DNA of 64,000 nt from Volvox africanus (GCA_030268105.1 BSDZ01000013.1:4862998-4926997); one strand, 5' to 3'; counted from the stretch's first letter, positions 44,693 through 56,696 are shown. Translations and numbers: made by a program. Notes: generated by a model not told the origin, from the sequence alone.

Positions 44693-45236
44693 CCGCTGGA
44701 CTTAATCTTGTTGTGGAAGGTGACGGGCTGGTTCTTTATTCCCGAGGCCACCTTCCCCGACTTATTAGCTGCCGGTGAGGATGATGGCACGGGCGGCCGG
44801 CGCCCGGGGTTGGGGCTCGTGAAGCGGCCTCCGCCACCATTCCCGGCTACGCCGGGCATGGCCTTTCCAGCGGGAGAGGCCGCCGAACCGCCGGGTCGAC
44901 TGGGCCCCGCGGAGCTGGCTCGGCGGCTGCCAGCGCCAACGGAGCCTGCGGGGCTGCTGACGCCACCGCCGCCGCCGCCACCACCAGCGGGGCTGGGAGC
45001 CCGAAGAGATGAGTCGATGGGGAGAGATCCGGTTTGGAAGACGGAGATCGTGATACCGGTGTTGATGGAAGTATCTCCCCCTTCTCCAAGGTTGTCGTAG
45101 GAGGCGCCGTAGCTGTCGGCAGAGTAAGCATCGCCACTGCCTGAGCAGCGGGGGCCAGCGGCAGCGGTGGCGGCCGCTGCGCCGCCGCCACTGATCCGGA
45201 GGTTGTCCGCTGCAGCCGTAGTGGCGACGGTACCAT
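44693..45236 (-). pseudogene. Host WD40 gene, exon b, low-complexity linker
   Basis: Minus-strand frame open for about 180 codons: DGTVATTAAADNLRIS (WD40-like), an Ala/Gly stretch, SYDNLGEGGDTSINTG, a Gly run, a Ser/Pro/Ala-rich region, and VASGIKNQPVTFHNKIKSSG up to a GTAGGG donor. Long disordered inserts between WD40 blades are common in chlamydomonadalean proteins. The 5' border is uncertain: an acceptor at ATTCGAAG|AT gives the right phase, but the frame changes relative to the next segment upstream. Confidence 0.62.
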
Positions 45237-45757
45237 CTTCGAATCAGCTACGACTCCTCCACAGCCCCCAGGGTCAAAGGGGTCGTATCGCAGTACGGCA
45301 ACTGTTGGCTCACGTGAGGCTGCAGTACAACACAAAACATCAGCGCCACGGCTCCCTGCGTCACCCTCTGTCCCCGCCACAGCCGCTATGGCGGTGAACG
45401 CAACACACCCACAAGCTTCAACTCGGGGCATGCCGCGGAGCGTCAGCCTCGGCCGCAGTGTCGGCAGCGGTGGCGGCGGCGCTGCAAGCGCTCCCGCTCC
45501 GGAGCCGCTGCCGCCGCTACGCCCCTGCTGGCCCATCGCCGCCAGCGATGACGACGACCCCGGACCTGCCGCCGGCCAAGGGTCAGGTTTACCCAACAAA
45601 AACGCCTCCACGACATCGTACGACCGAGTATCAATTAGCAATACAGCGCCCAACATTGCAACCAGCAGCGACGGGCAAGTTGGCAGTAGAAGAGCTGGTT
45701 GCAGGCCACCGCTGCCGCCGTCACCTCCCAAGATGTCCGGCAGCAAGGGCCGCTGTA
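45237..45757 (-). pseudogene. Host WD40 gene, exon a region
   Basis: The minus-strand frame is open from the B2 LTR border: LPDILGGDGGSGG, then SLLVAMLGAVLLIDTRSYDV (WD40 blade), an Ala/Ser/Gly-rich insert, and CGCVAFTAIAAVAGTEGD ... TVAVLRYDPFDPGG (WD40-like). One model ends an exon at 45593 with donor GTAAAC; the other keeps the whole stretch coding and places a small intron near 45240. The target-side bases tacag next to B2 could be the end of an intron, so B2 may be intronic. Confidence 0.58.
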
Positions 45758-46614
45758 TGTTGTATCCTTCCTTCCTCGATCATGCACTGAATCTGCACGT
45801 CTGGATGTTAGCTAAGTGCGTACCGTGCTTACGAACAGCAAGGTGATTCAATGCGAGTAAAGTGACAGCGGAAGACTCAACAACAAGGAAAGATCCAACT
45901 TACAATAGTCTTCCGTTACAGATTGGTAGTCGGCCGTCAGACCGCGCGGGCACTGTTCATCATCCGGCTGAAGATGATATGCTAGAATAGCTCAGGCCGA
46001 ATATAAATGAGAATAATGTATGTATGCGAATTAGATAGCATTAAGTACACGAGTACTTGGTCCAAAGTAGCATCAAGCCGACTTCGGTCTCTAGGCGGCC
46101 GTCCTCGCACCTATCACGCCGCGATACCAATGTGCAGTACAGGTCTCACTGGATTCCAATCTCAAGTGTGAGTACCTTCATAGCACTATTCTAAATATTG
46201 CGTAATCCGTGATATTAATGGATGCAACACATGCAATATGGGTCCGAATATCGATAGGTCCGAATATCGAAGGTCCAAATATCGAAGGTCCGAATATCGA
46301 TATTTGGTTGCCGACCCAACCATCGCGATCATCGCATTCTCGCATACGTGTATGGTTTATGACACAGATGAGGTAATAATATTTAAAGTATTTTTACGCG
46401 GAATATTATGCCAATGGATAGATCACGCATTAATTATCAGCCTCGAGTCAAACATGTTGACTGACAGCGCGATGTCGTAGATGATAATGCGACGTGCCTG
46501 ATTAGTTAGATATACGCGAATATATCATGCTAATATGATTATATCATGCTTCATAATGCTCGAATGTATTGCGGTCTACTTCGGTGCAAGTGGTGATCGA
46601 ACCGGCGTACAACA
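45758..46614 (-). repeat. B2 3' LTR
   Basis: 857 bp in reverse orientation, TGTTGTACGCCGG...GGATACAACA on the minus strand. Longer than the B1 LTR partly because of a 15-bp repeat expansion (46241-46301). Followed on the right by a copia fragment, not directly by the polypurine tract. Confidence 0.88.
46241..46301 (+). repeat. 15-bp minisatellite in B2 LTR, four units
   Basis: Four units of GGTCCGAATATCGAA (46241-46256, 46257-46271, 46272-46286, 46287-46301) with one or two changes. The B1 LTR has only one unit at the same place (near 11535), so it expanded in B2. Confidence 0.85.
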
Positions 46615-47195
46615 GATTGGACGCTTTTGGACAATGAGGGCAATATATTTTGGAATATCAACAAGGATGACGACAATAATTTTTGGGTCTACGTGCGGAA
46701 TCATTTGGATACCTGAATTTTTGGAATTAAGGTTGGGCTGCGCCACCAGAAGTGCGCCGTGAGGGTCTACATACAGAATCGTCACAAAACATAAAATTTT
46801 TGAATCAAGGTTGTTTTGCGCCACCAGAAGAGCGCCACGAGAGTCTATTCAGAAAGAACGGGAGCAAATACGACTGTGTTTGGTGTATACGCTAAGTCGT
46901 GAGGTTACAAGATGGGTAAGGACAGATTGGCTGACCCATTGGGTCTAAACAATTATGCAACGTGGTCATATCGGTTTGAAGCCATGATGCAGGAGCACTA
47001 ATTAGACAGATGGCTGCGACAGGAAGCAATCACAGACGAAGACATAGCGACTTCTAACAAGGTCAAGATCATGGTCAAGAATGGTCAAGATCAACATTTG
47101 GCAATAATTTGAGCTGCAACGAGCGCACGGGGAGCCTGGGAGAGGCTCGGAGCCATCTTCACCGCAAGCAGCTGCAAGCAATGGTGCTAGGAGGC
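46615..47195 (+). mobile_element. Truncated Ty1/copia-type fragment between two 14-bp repeats
   Basis: 581 bp unlike the rest of the window. From ATG at 46912 it reads MGKDRLADPLGLNNYATWSY RFEAMMQEH, then after a stop LDRWLRQEAITDEDIATSNK, and further DQHLAII...ATSARGAWERLGAIF. This is the N-terminal gag pattern of Ty1/copia elements (NY.TW..RM, then A..AW..L...F), with at least two stops. ACCGGCGTACAACA flanks it on both sides (46601-46614, 47196-47209) and is the first 14 bp of the B LTR. The insertion is thus exactly at the LTR edge and duplicates 14 bp, too long for a normal LTR-element duplication. Confidence 0.7.
46684..46839 (+). repeat. Two imperfect 78-bp tandem repeats in copia fragment
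   Basis: 46684-46761 and 46762-46839 both begin GGGTCTAC and end with GCGCCACCAGAAG-GCGCC. About 75% alike by eye. They lie upstream of the gag remnant, in the LTR or leader position. Confidence 0.7.
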
Positions 47196-48708
47196 ACCGG
47201 CGTACAACAACTATCCCCCCTCCCGTATGCAGCGTCCTCGCTGCATCGGGCAGCATCGACTGCAGAGATCATTGGGTCTGTGTGGCACGAATGCGGGCTT
47301 CCTCCAATAAAGAGTTCATATCCAGCGAAAAGTTTCGTGTCGGCTCCCATGAGTTATGCTCGCTTGAATACCCAGTCCACTTGACTTGATACTCATGGAT
47401 TGTCCACTTACGCCGGTGTCGGCCCACACGGCAAATACGATAATCTAACACCCGCTGCACGTTGTAAACTTTCTGTTTACCAGCGATCCAGGTCTCCAGG
47501 ACTGGTTAAACTGCTGCAGGGGTGTTAGCAAGCTCAGGGGCAGGTTCCGTACCACAATAAGGCATACGAGGGATACATGGAACGTGGGGTGAAGCATACC
47601 CTTAGCAGGCAAATCAGTTGCCTGGCACTGCACTTCGTCCATCATAGTGGGCTCAACCTGTACATGGGTCGTGCAACAGGTTGTGCTTCAGGTACTGTTG
47701 TGTCAGCCTACAAAGGCCCAATCAAAAGATGACCGTCGGCGGTCCAATCTTTGACACTACCCGTAGATACCTCAGGATACTACAGGGACATCATGAAAGA
47801 TGTTCACATGTCCTTGCAGCAAGGCTTCGATCTCAGGATCCACAGAAGTCTGCACGGTGGTGGCATTGCAAATGCAACCAAGGCCTAACAAGCAGTCCAT
47901 GGGCACCCTGTCGTGGCATACGAACAGCTCCCTCACACATGACTGGCTTGGGTTCAGTTTGAGCACCCATTGCGGTCGCAGCAAAGTTAACCATATTCAC
48001 CGCCTCAGCTCTGCCCCCCTCTCGTGTGACATCTGGTACCCTTCAACAGAGTCCCCTTTGCATAAGGGTGGCAGACTGCAATGTCAAAGCGCGCATGGTA
48101 CTACAGTAATGTCAAAGACCCCAATACCTACGGCGCAGTGCCAGCAAGATTTTCAGCACATATGGACGGGTCACAACACGCAGAGGACCTAGCAACAGGT
48201 TAAGGGTAATCCTGCCCAGCAATGGGACATTTACTCCCATACACAAGAGTAACTGTACCCAATCCGACGACTGTGGGGGCATCCCACTGCATTCACCTCG
48301 GCCGATTAGGTGAAGTCGTCAATGGCACTGCAAGTGCCTTCAGCGTACGGCCAGCAAGACCGACATGAATAGCAGGGACACAATCCAACGACTGGGGGGG
48401 CATCCTACGGCATTCACCTCTGCATAATAGGTGAAGTCGTCTATGGCACGGCAAGTGCCTTCAGTGTATGGCCAGCAAGACCGACCTGAATAGTTAAGAC
48501 AAAATCCGACGACTGTGGGGGCATCCCACGGCATTCACCTTTGCATGATAGGTGAAGCCATCTATGGCACGGCAAGTGCCTTCAGTGTACGGCCAGCAAG
48601 ACCGACCTGAATAGTTAAGACAAAATCCGACGACTGTGGGGGCATCCCACGGCATTCACCTTCGCATGATAGGTGAAGTCGTCACTGGCACTGCAAGTGC
48701 CTTCAGTG
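47196..48708 (-). pseudogene. pol: B2 element: decayed pol with chromodomain end
   Basis: Minus strand. 47196-47209 repeats the start of the B LTR, and the polypurine tract complement follows at 47211-47225. 47269-47460 reads a chromodomain ([20 protein letters not shown] ... [15 protein letters not shown]). Integrase, RNase H and most RT are absent: sequence jumps from the integrase end (HPTFHVSLV) to an RT start piece near 47600. Protease-region fragments then run through 47700-48260. The 5' end of B2 lies right of the window. Confidence 0.8.
48261..48708 (-). repeat. 121-bp tandem repeat of the protease region in B2
   Basis: Units 48261-48381, 48382-48502, 48503-48623 and a partial one at 48624-48708, cut by A6. 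Read on the minus strand each unit spans the retropepsin stretch around [28 protein letters not shown], already degraded. The last two units are nearly identical, the first most different, as expected from stepwise duplication. Confidence 0.88.
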
Positions 48709-49532
48709 TGTTGTGCTACGGTTCATTTCCCGCCGATGCGTAGGTCGATGCGACCCTACGAGGCGAAGTGTTATCTTGATGAATGCATGAATGACTATTG
48801 CATATGAACGAACCTGCATGATATAGATGTATTCGCATACATTTATATATGCATTTGGCATGTCATCATTGTCCATCGCGACACCGCATCATGGCAAATC
48901 CGCCTAGCATGCATGGAATCCCGAATCATTGAAGTGCGCATTATGCTCGTGCTATGAAACGATAAGTAATATTATTTTACTTCATTACAGCACACGTTGA
49001 GAGCGCCGCACTCATCGTGATGCATGCCTTGCAACCGAATATCGTTATTCGGACCCTTGCATCATGCGAATGCCGGAAAGGCTTATACGTTGTTATACAT
49101 GGACATCGCCTATACGCAGTAGGGTTGTCACACTCAGGATCGGCCTCCTAGTGTGAATCGTACGGCATCGTGATGCTATGAGTATAACAGATGCGAGGAC
49201 GGCTAAGCAAGATAAGATATTCGACACCGGAGAACACTCATGTGTTCTACATTATTATTGCTATATGCTATTCTACTTAGCCCGAGCTAAGCCTAAACTT
49301 CACTATTCACCGCCGCGTGATGATTGCTTGCTTCCGGCGCTGACGGCGATTGCGTCCATTGCACCGCTTCGATTTGTAAGACTGTAAGTTATATCTCTCT
49401 TCGTCTTGAAGTCTTCCGCTGTCTCTGTTTGCTCTCGCTTGCCTTGTTGTACTTGCAAGTGCTCGCGCATCGGTGTCGAAAGCCTTCAGACGTGCAGATA
49501 CTTATGAGCAAACACGAAGGAGAGGTACAACA
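48709..49532 (+). repeat. A6 5' LTR
   Basis: 824 bp. The TA-rich hairpin near 48960 has lost its inner half (GTAATATTATTTTACTTC) compared with other copies. PBS TTGGTATCGAGACAGG follows. Confidence 0.93.
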
Positions 49533-49998
49533 AATTGGTATCGAGACAGGTTCGTTGCCTAACTGTCTCTCTTTGTCTAATCGGAAGTAGGTTCTTTCTA
49601 TGGCGAGTTCCAGCGACGAACCACGAGGACCGCTAGATACTTTTGCCGAAGACCTAGGCCGCGCCGTTTTGGACGGCGCCGCTTCCGGTTTGTAATTGTT
49701 TAATTGCTTTTGCTTAGATTGCTGCACTTGTTGTGTAAGTGTACGCTCTGAGTCGCAGGTAATCTCAGTGCACCGGCATTGCTTGCCGCGGCGACTGAGA
49801 CCGGCTTTCGTCCGGACCATTTGGCGACTCTCATCGCCCAAACTACGGAGATCAGGACTCAGCTGGGCAAGTACTTGCTGAGTTTACTGAATCTTCTCAA
49901 GAGTACTGTCGGTAGGCTCACCGAATCACTTTGTACTCTTGCCTTTGCGATAGAAGTCGGCTTCTATTACGCAAACCTAGGGTATCGCTTCGTGCTCC

Positions 49999-51052
49999 AT
50001 GTCCGCGGAACACGACGATACGCCGCACACTAGCCTAGCTAGCCAACCCGATTTTGTTGTGGCTGCTAGAGCGCCGGATAGAGGTCTTGAGACTGTTGGC
50101 ACGCGAGCCACTGAAGAGCCCCTTGTCCTTCAGACCCCTGCTCACTTAATTGTGCCGCATTCAGCAGTTAACACCAATATGGACAACACTGCTGGACCAA
50201 GGGTTCTGCCATTACCTCAAGCTCGAGGGCATGATGACATCCCTGAGGTGATGAGATTGTCAATTCCCGTTCCTAGGCTCAATATCTCGCTAACTGAAAA
50301 GACAGCAGGACATAGCATAGCCGATGCAACTCGTGCGTACGTGCGTGACGCTAAAAAGTATCTCCAGGCTGTTCATGGTGGTGATAATGATGGTATCAGG
50401 TGTCTCTTCGTTGGTAACACCCTCGAGGGCTCAGCGAAGGACTGGTATTGCGAATGGACCACCGCCCGGGGCGACTATACTTTTGACGAGATGATCGCCG
50501 CTTTGCTGGCACGGTTCGCTACTGAGGTTCAAGCACGTGATGTGGAGGCTCGTAAGGTCTTGGCGGCCGGTAGTTACCTTATGCGTCGGGGTGAAAATGT
50601 ACCTGCGTACCAGTCACGCTTCGAAGCACTTGTGACCCCCATTGCTGACCTCACTGAAACCGAGCGTGTCTTTTGGTTTAAGCGAGGCCTGACGAAACTT
50701 TTGGCTAAATGGTGCGCTACTGACTTGGCTGGTGTGCCGATCAAGTCGTATGATGCTTTGGTCACTTTTGCTAAGGGTACGGAGATACGACTCCTTGCCG
50801 GTGAGGAAGAAGTCAAGTCTGTCCCTCGTGCAAATGCCGTGCAAGTGCAGGATCCGCATGGGGAAGCTGTAGCTCTCGACCAGGAACTCGGAGCGACCCG
50901 CCCCACGTCTACTGCCGCGACGCGACGCAGCAACCGGCAACGCCAGGCGCGAGGGGGCGCTAGCTCGGGTGTCCGCGGGTCTACGGTGCGCGGAGAGTCA
51001 TTCCACGAAGGATTGCCCGCTAATGCCGCCGTTTGTACCTCAGCCGAAATAG
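49999..51052 (+). pseudogene. gag: Gag of A6, internal deletion
   Basis: Open from the usual ATG through the gag domain and into the basic tail. Near 50980 about 190 bp are lost, removing the NLS-like part and the first Cys pair of the zinc knuckle, and the frame shifts. The correct frame resumes in the last codons and ends at UAG (51050-51052). The fused frame that runs to 51099 is not a real product. Confidence 0.87.
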
Positions 51053-54000
51053 GGGCTTGCCCGGGTTCCTGTGGAGGGGGCACCACCCGGGATTTCTGAA
51101 CTAACGCGTGGTCGGTGGTCATCCTTACGGCCAGCCGTGAAGGCATTGTTGCCTTGCGTACTTGGACACATCGAGCGAGTCATTGCGCGACGCATCACGC
51201 TTGACGGACGCACGGGACTTCTCTGCTTCAATCCGTTGTGTAATTTGTTTACACCTCGCCGTCCCCTGTCGTCTATCGATCTGTCTAACCACGTGGTTTT
51301 GTTCATCCCCTCATCTCTGCGTGAGATGTCGGAACAGTTGGCCGTTTATAGGAGATGTAGGCGTCAATATCCAGGCACCGCCGCATGTGTATTACTCCCC
51401 GCTTTCTGTCGGTGCAAGGCAGAGGCATCGTTAAGGGGTATGCGGCGTGTCCACCGGTTCGAGCCGGGCACCGTTTTGTTTAATGGTGTGGATCGGGAGG
51501 GTACGCTGGCTCCGTGGCCAGGCACATCCTACTCGGTTGACGTTTGGTACGAAGCTCCTGATGAGGGTGCCGTAGGTTACGGACCCGCCCTAAGTGCACT
51601 AACGTTATCTGCTGGGCAGTCGCTCATAGATAACCGTGTCCCAGGGGTTCAGATCGGTTTGAATGGCCGTACTCTGAAGGCACTTGTTGACACCGGTGCC
51701 AGCGACGACTTCATCTCTGTCGCAGAGGTGAATGCGCTGGGGTTGACCCCAGAGTCGTCTGATTGTCCACAGGTTACCCTTGCTGACGGGGGTAAGCATC
51801 CCATCGTGGGCAGGATTACCCTTAGCCTATCGATAGGCCCTTTGCGTGTTGTGACCCGGCCGTACGTGCTGCAGGGCTTAGCAGAGACTGCACCGTACAT
51901 AATGGGGTCTTCGACATTACGGCAGTACCGCGCGCGCATCGACATGGAGACCGCAACCCTGCATATGTGCAAGGGTACTCTGTCGATTAAGGTACCTTTC
52001 CTGTCGTTCGAACATGTCACACCAAAGGAGGGCGAAGCTGAGGCGGTGCCTATGGTTAATTTCGCTGTGACCGCAATGGCCACGCGAATCGAACCAGAGC
52101 TAGTCGGGCGTAAGGAGGCCGTCCGTTTGTTACGGAAGGGTGCCCACGGACTGCTTTTGAGGCCGCGGGTGGGCTGTTGTGCCGCCACCGCGCAGATTTC
52201 TGTCTATCCTGAGGTTGAGGCCCTACTGTCGCAGTATGAGGACGTCTTTAAAGATATCCCTGGCCTACCACCTATGCTCCTGTTGATCACACAATCCCTC
52301 TCATGCCTGGAGCGCAGCCTACGGCCCGGCCAATGTACAGGTTGAGTCCATTGGAGCTGGACGAGGTGAAGCGCCAGGTGACGGATTTGCTCGCGAAGGG
52401 TATGATACGCCCCAGCACATCCCCGTATTCTGCACCGATTTTGTTTGTCGGTAAGAAGGATGGGACCTTGCGCATGTGCATCGATTACCGGGGGTTAAAT
52501 GTGAGTACGGTGAAAAATCGCTACCCTTTGCCACGCATTGACGACCTGTTGGATAAGCTGAAGGGTTCAGCTTATTTTTCCTCGATTGACTTACAACAGG
52601 GCTATAATCAGATTCGCATCGCTGCCTCTGATATTCCGAAAACCGCTTTTCGGACGCCCTTCGGTCACTTCGAGTATACGGTTCTATCGTTTGGTTTGAC
52701 TAATGCCCCTGCGACGTTTCAGGCGGTCATGGACCGAATGTTTAGACCGTTTATCGACAGGTTCGTTGTTTGCTACCTGGATGACATCTTGGTATATTCT
52801 AAGACGCGCGAGGAGCACTTGGAGCATCTTCGGCTCGTGCTCGACGTTATGAGGCGGGAGCTATTGTTTGCTAAACACGCCAAATGCTTTTGGGCGCAGC
52901 CTCAGGTGGAATATTTGGGCCACATTGTGTCGGCCACTGGTGTGAAGATGGACCCGCGGAAGGTCGCCGTGGTTCACGATTGGCCCGCGCCTCAGAACCT
53001 CACGGAGCTGCGTAAGTTCCTTGGCTTGACCAATTATTTCCGAACGTTCATTGAAAAATATTCCATCATTGCGGCCCCGCTTACTAATTTAACTCGCAAA
53101 GGCGTTTTCGTTTCGCTCGAGTCGTGGACGTCGCAATGCCAGCGGGCATTCGAAGAGCTCAAGCAAACCGTTGCCGAAGATGTCACCCTTGCATTCCCTG
53201 ATTACTCGTTGCCGTTTCGTGTTGAGGTAGTGTCTGATGCCTCAATATTTGGAAGCGGCGCTGTATTGTTACAGGAAGGACGACCGATCGCCTTCACGAG
53301 TAAGAAGTTTTCTGGTGCGGAGATTTGCTACGCCACCGGGGAACAGGAGCTTCTGGCAGTGCTGCATGCTTTAAGGGAATGGCGCTGTTACCTCGAGGGA
53401 CGCCCATTTACTTTAAAGACTGACCACAAGCCCCTAACGTTTTTGCAAAGCGTTCCGACGTTGAACCGCCGTCAGGCTAGGTGGATGGAATACCTAGCTA
53501 GGTTCGACTGCACCTGGGAGTACATTTCTGGTAAACTGAATATTGCCGATGCTCTCAGTCGACATCCGTTGCTACACGCTGCAATTTTAGCAGCACCCGT
53601 CGTGCAACCGCACAACGAGGAGGTGCCGATCGCGACGGACCTCGCGGAGCGGTTGAAGGTGGCCTACAATGCTGATGCCTGGTTCTCGGAGCCGGCTAAT
53701 GTAGAAAACCTTCGCAAGCAGAATGGCCTTTGGCTACGGACGGAGGGTGCAGCTACGCAAATCGTCATTCCGAACGACGACGCGCTACGCTACGACATCC
53801 TTGCGCGGTTCCACGAGGACCCGTTAGCAGGACACCCTGGTAGCAAGCGGTTGGTCGAGTTGGTGCAACGTTCCTTTTGGTGGCCTCGTTTGGCTAACGA
53901 TGCGGCGAACTTCGTACAGACATGCAGTCTGTGCCAGCGCAATAAGGCTTTGTCCGGTAAGGGTCATGGGTTGTTGCAACCGTTGCCTGTCCCGGATGCG

Positions 54001-54715
54001 CCTTGGGAAAGTGTTTCCATGGACTTCGTAGTCGCGCTGCCCAAAACTGAGGGGGGATATGATGCGGTGTTCGTAATGGTCGATCACCTGACTAAGATGG
54101 TCCACCTAGCACCATGCACATCGTCCTGCACGGCTGAACAAACCACACGCTTGTTTTTCGACAATGTGGTTCGGTTACACGGGGTTCCCAAAAATGTGAT
54201 CTCGGACCGCGGTGGGCAGTTCACGTCTAAGTTTTGGGAAGCGCTCTGCAAGCTAGTTGGCATGCGCGTCAACCTGAGCATAGCGTACCACCCGCAGACT
54301 GATGGTCAAACCGAACGCACAAACCGCACGTTGGGTGATATGTTGCGCAATTATGCTGGTCGCACACCACTTGTTTGGGATACATATTTGACTGCGGCAG
54401 AATTCGCGCTTAACAACGCTGTTAACCGCTCTACAGGCAAAAGTCCGTTCTTTCTTAACTACGGGTTTCATCCTGCGCTACCCTTGTGGCGTGAGTTGGA
54501 AGTGAACGTGCCTGCTGCTAAACTTTTTGCCAAGTCTTTTATGTCCCGAATCACAGACGCGAAGTCGTGTTTGGACGCGGCGCAGCAACGAACGACGGAA
54601 TACTATAACAAATCTAAGCAGGATGTGACGTTTTCGGAAGGGAAACTCGTGTTGCTAAGCACCAAGAACTTGCGTTCCTTGGCCGACGGATCCCGAAAAC
54701 TCTTACCCCGCTGGA
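51053..54715 (+). pseudogene. pol: Pol of A6, frameshifted and cut by A7
   Basis: Open from after the UAG through protease (VDTGAS), then one G is lost near 52277 (CCTATGCTCC for CCTATGCGTCC) in the linker before RT. From 52303 the frame is open again through RT (YLDD), RNase H, the HHCC finger and the DDE core to KLLPRW, ending at A7. The readthrough stem is present in its fully Watson-Crick form (CCCGGGT with ACCCGGG). Confidence 0.9.
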
Positions 54716-55496
54716 TGTTGTACCTCTCGTTCACGTTTGCTCATAAGTATCCGCACGTCTGGAGGCTTTCGACACCGATGCGCGAGCACTTGCAAGTACA
54801 GACGAAGAGAGATATAACTTACAGTCTTACAGATCGGAACGATGCAATGGACGAAATCGCCGTCAGCGCCGGAAGCAAGCAATCATCATGCGGCGGTGAT
54901 TAGCGAAGTTCAGGCTTAGCTCGGGCTAAGTAGGATAGCGGATAGCAGTTGTAATATAGAACACACGAGTGTTCTCCGGTATTGAATGTCTCGTCTTGCT
55001 TAGCCGTCCTCGCATCTGTTATACTCGCAGCATCGCAATGCCGTACGATTCACATCAGGAGGCCGATCCTAGATGTGACAACCCTACTGCGTCTAGGCGA
55101 TGTCTACGCATAACAACGTATAAGCCTTTCCGGCATTCGCATGATGCAAGGGTCCGGATAACGATATCCGGTTGCAGGGCATGTGTCGCGACAAGTGCGG
55201 CGCTCTCAACGTGTGCTGTAATGAAGTAATATTATATCAGATAATATCATTTATCGTTTCGTAACACGAGCATAATGCGCACTTCAATGCTTCGGGCTTT
55301 CATGCATGCTAGGCGGATTTGCCATGATGCGATGTCGCGATGGATAATGACAACATGCCAAATGCATATATAAATGTACACGAATACATTTATATCATGC
55401 AGATTCATTCATATGCAATGCGTTCATCACTATAGCAGTTCGCCTTGTAGGATCACATCGACCTACGCATCGGCGGGAACTAACCGTAGCACAACA
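54716..55496 (-). repeat. A7 3' LTR, 42-bp deletion
   Basis: 781 bp in reverse orientation. It lacks 42 bp near 54800 compared with the 823-bp subtype, with CAAG at the deletion border. It shares the variant tract found in the A3 3' LTR. Confidence 0.92.
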
Positions 55497-55555
55497 ATTA
55501 TCCCCCCTCCCGTATGCAGCGTCCTCGCTGCTTCATACAGCATCGACTGCAGGGG

Positions 55556-56696
55556 TCATTGGGCTTGCGTGGCACGTTTGCGGGCTTCTTCGAGCAGGGG
55601 CTTCATGTCCTGTGAGAAGTTGCGTGTCGGTTCCCATGAGTTGTGCTCGTCGGTATACCCTGTCCACTTAACCAAGTACTCGTGTACTGTCCGCTTACGT
55701 CGGTGTCGGCCCACACAACGCGCGCGATAATCTAACACCCGCTCCACATCGTAAAACTTCTGTTTACCAGCGATCCAGGTCTCGGGAACTGGTTCAATCG
55801 CTGCGGGGGCGTTAGCAGGCTCAGGGACGGGTTCCGTACCACGATACGGACGAACAAGCAATACGTGAAACGTGGGGTGAATGGTCATATCAGCGGGCAA
55901 TGCAAGCTCCACAGCCACATTCCCAACCATGCGCATGACAGGATACGGACCAATCCAGCGGGGTAAGAGTTTTCGGGATCCGTCGGCCAAGGAACGCAAG
56001 TTCTTGGTGCTTAGCAACACGAGTTGCCCTTCCGGAAACGTCACATCCTGCTTAGATTTGTTATAGTATTCCGTCGTTTGTTGCTGCGCCTCGTCCAAAC
56101 ACGACTTCGCCTCTGTGATTCGGGACATAAAAGACTTGGCAAAAAGTTTAGCAGCAGGCACGTTCACTTCCAACTCACGCCACACGGGTAGCGCGGGATG
56201 ACATCCGTAGTTAAGAAAGAACGGACTTTTGCCTGTAGAGCGGTTAACAGCGTTGTTAAGCGCGAATTCTGCCGCAGTCAAATACGTATCCCAAACAAGA
56301 GGTGTGCGACCAGCATAATTGCGCAACATATCACCCAACGTGCGGTTTGTGCGTTCGGTTTGACCATCAGTCTGCGGGTGATACGCCGTGCTCAGGTTGA
56401 CGCGCATGCCAACTAGTTTGCAGAGCGCTTCCTAAAACTTAGACGTGAACTGCCCACCGCGGTCCGAAATCACATTTTTGGGAACCCCGTGTAACCGAAC
56501 CACATTGTCGAAAAACAAACGTGCGGTTTGCTCAGCCGTGCAGGATGATGTGCATGGTGCTAGGTGAACCATCTTAGTCAGACGATCGACCATTACGAAC
56601 ACCGCATCGTATCCCCCCTCAGTTTTGGGCAGCGCGACTACGAAGTCCATGGAAACACTTTCCCAAGGCGCATCCGGGACAGGCAACGGTTGCAAC
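55556..56696 (-). pseudogene. pol: Pol C-terminal part of A7, stop in integrase
   Basis: Minus strand. Integrase from [17 protein letters not shown] through SDRGGQF, a TAG at 56432-56434 replacing the Trp codon in KFWEAL, then the rest of the DDE core, GPYP and the chromodomain ([15 protein letters not shown]) to TGA. N-terminal domains are not in the window. Confidence 0.9.

Larger units (their letters stand above)
48709..54715 (+). mobile_element. A6: family A element, 3' end beyond the window
   Basis: Inserted in B2 with cagtg before it (48704-48708). 5' LTR, PBS, leader, gag, and pol as far as the integrase C-terminus (KLLPRW), where A7 is inserted with ctgga (54711-54715). The remaining about 400 bp of pol and the 3' LTR should appear to the right of the window. 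Both gag and pol carry lesions. Confidence 0.92.
54716..56696 (-). mobile_element. A7: family A element, 5' part beyond the window
   Basis: Minus strand, inserted in A6 pol (ctgga at 54711-54715). 3' LTR 54716-55496, polypurine tract complement 55497-55511, then the 3' third of pol, cut by A8 at 56696 (gcaac, 56692-56696). The rest should lie right of A8. Confidence 0.92.

Noticed and set aside
44847..45746. 299-codon minus-strand ORF as a single independent gene
   Set aside because: Its first part is WD40-like, but the last third is a wrong-frame reading of exon b; the frame with SYDNLGEGGDTSINTG is more protein-like and ends at a good donor.
48261..48708. CRISPR-like array
   Set aside because: Units are 121 bp with no separate spacers and encode a protease remnant; ordinary tandem duplication in a eukaryotic repeat.
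49999..51099. 366-codon ORF as an intact Gag variant in A6
   Set aside because: The last about 40 codons are out of the gag frame after a 190-bp deletion; the real C-terminus is missing.
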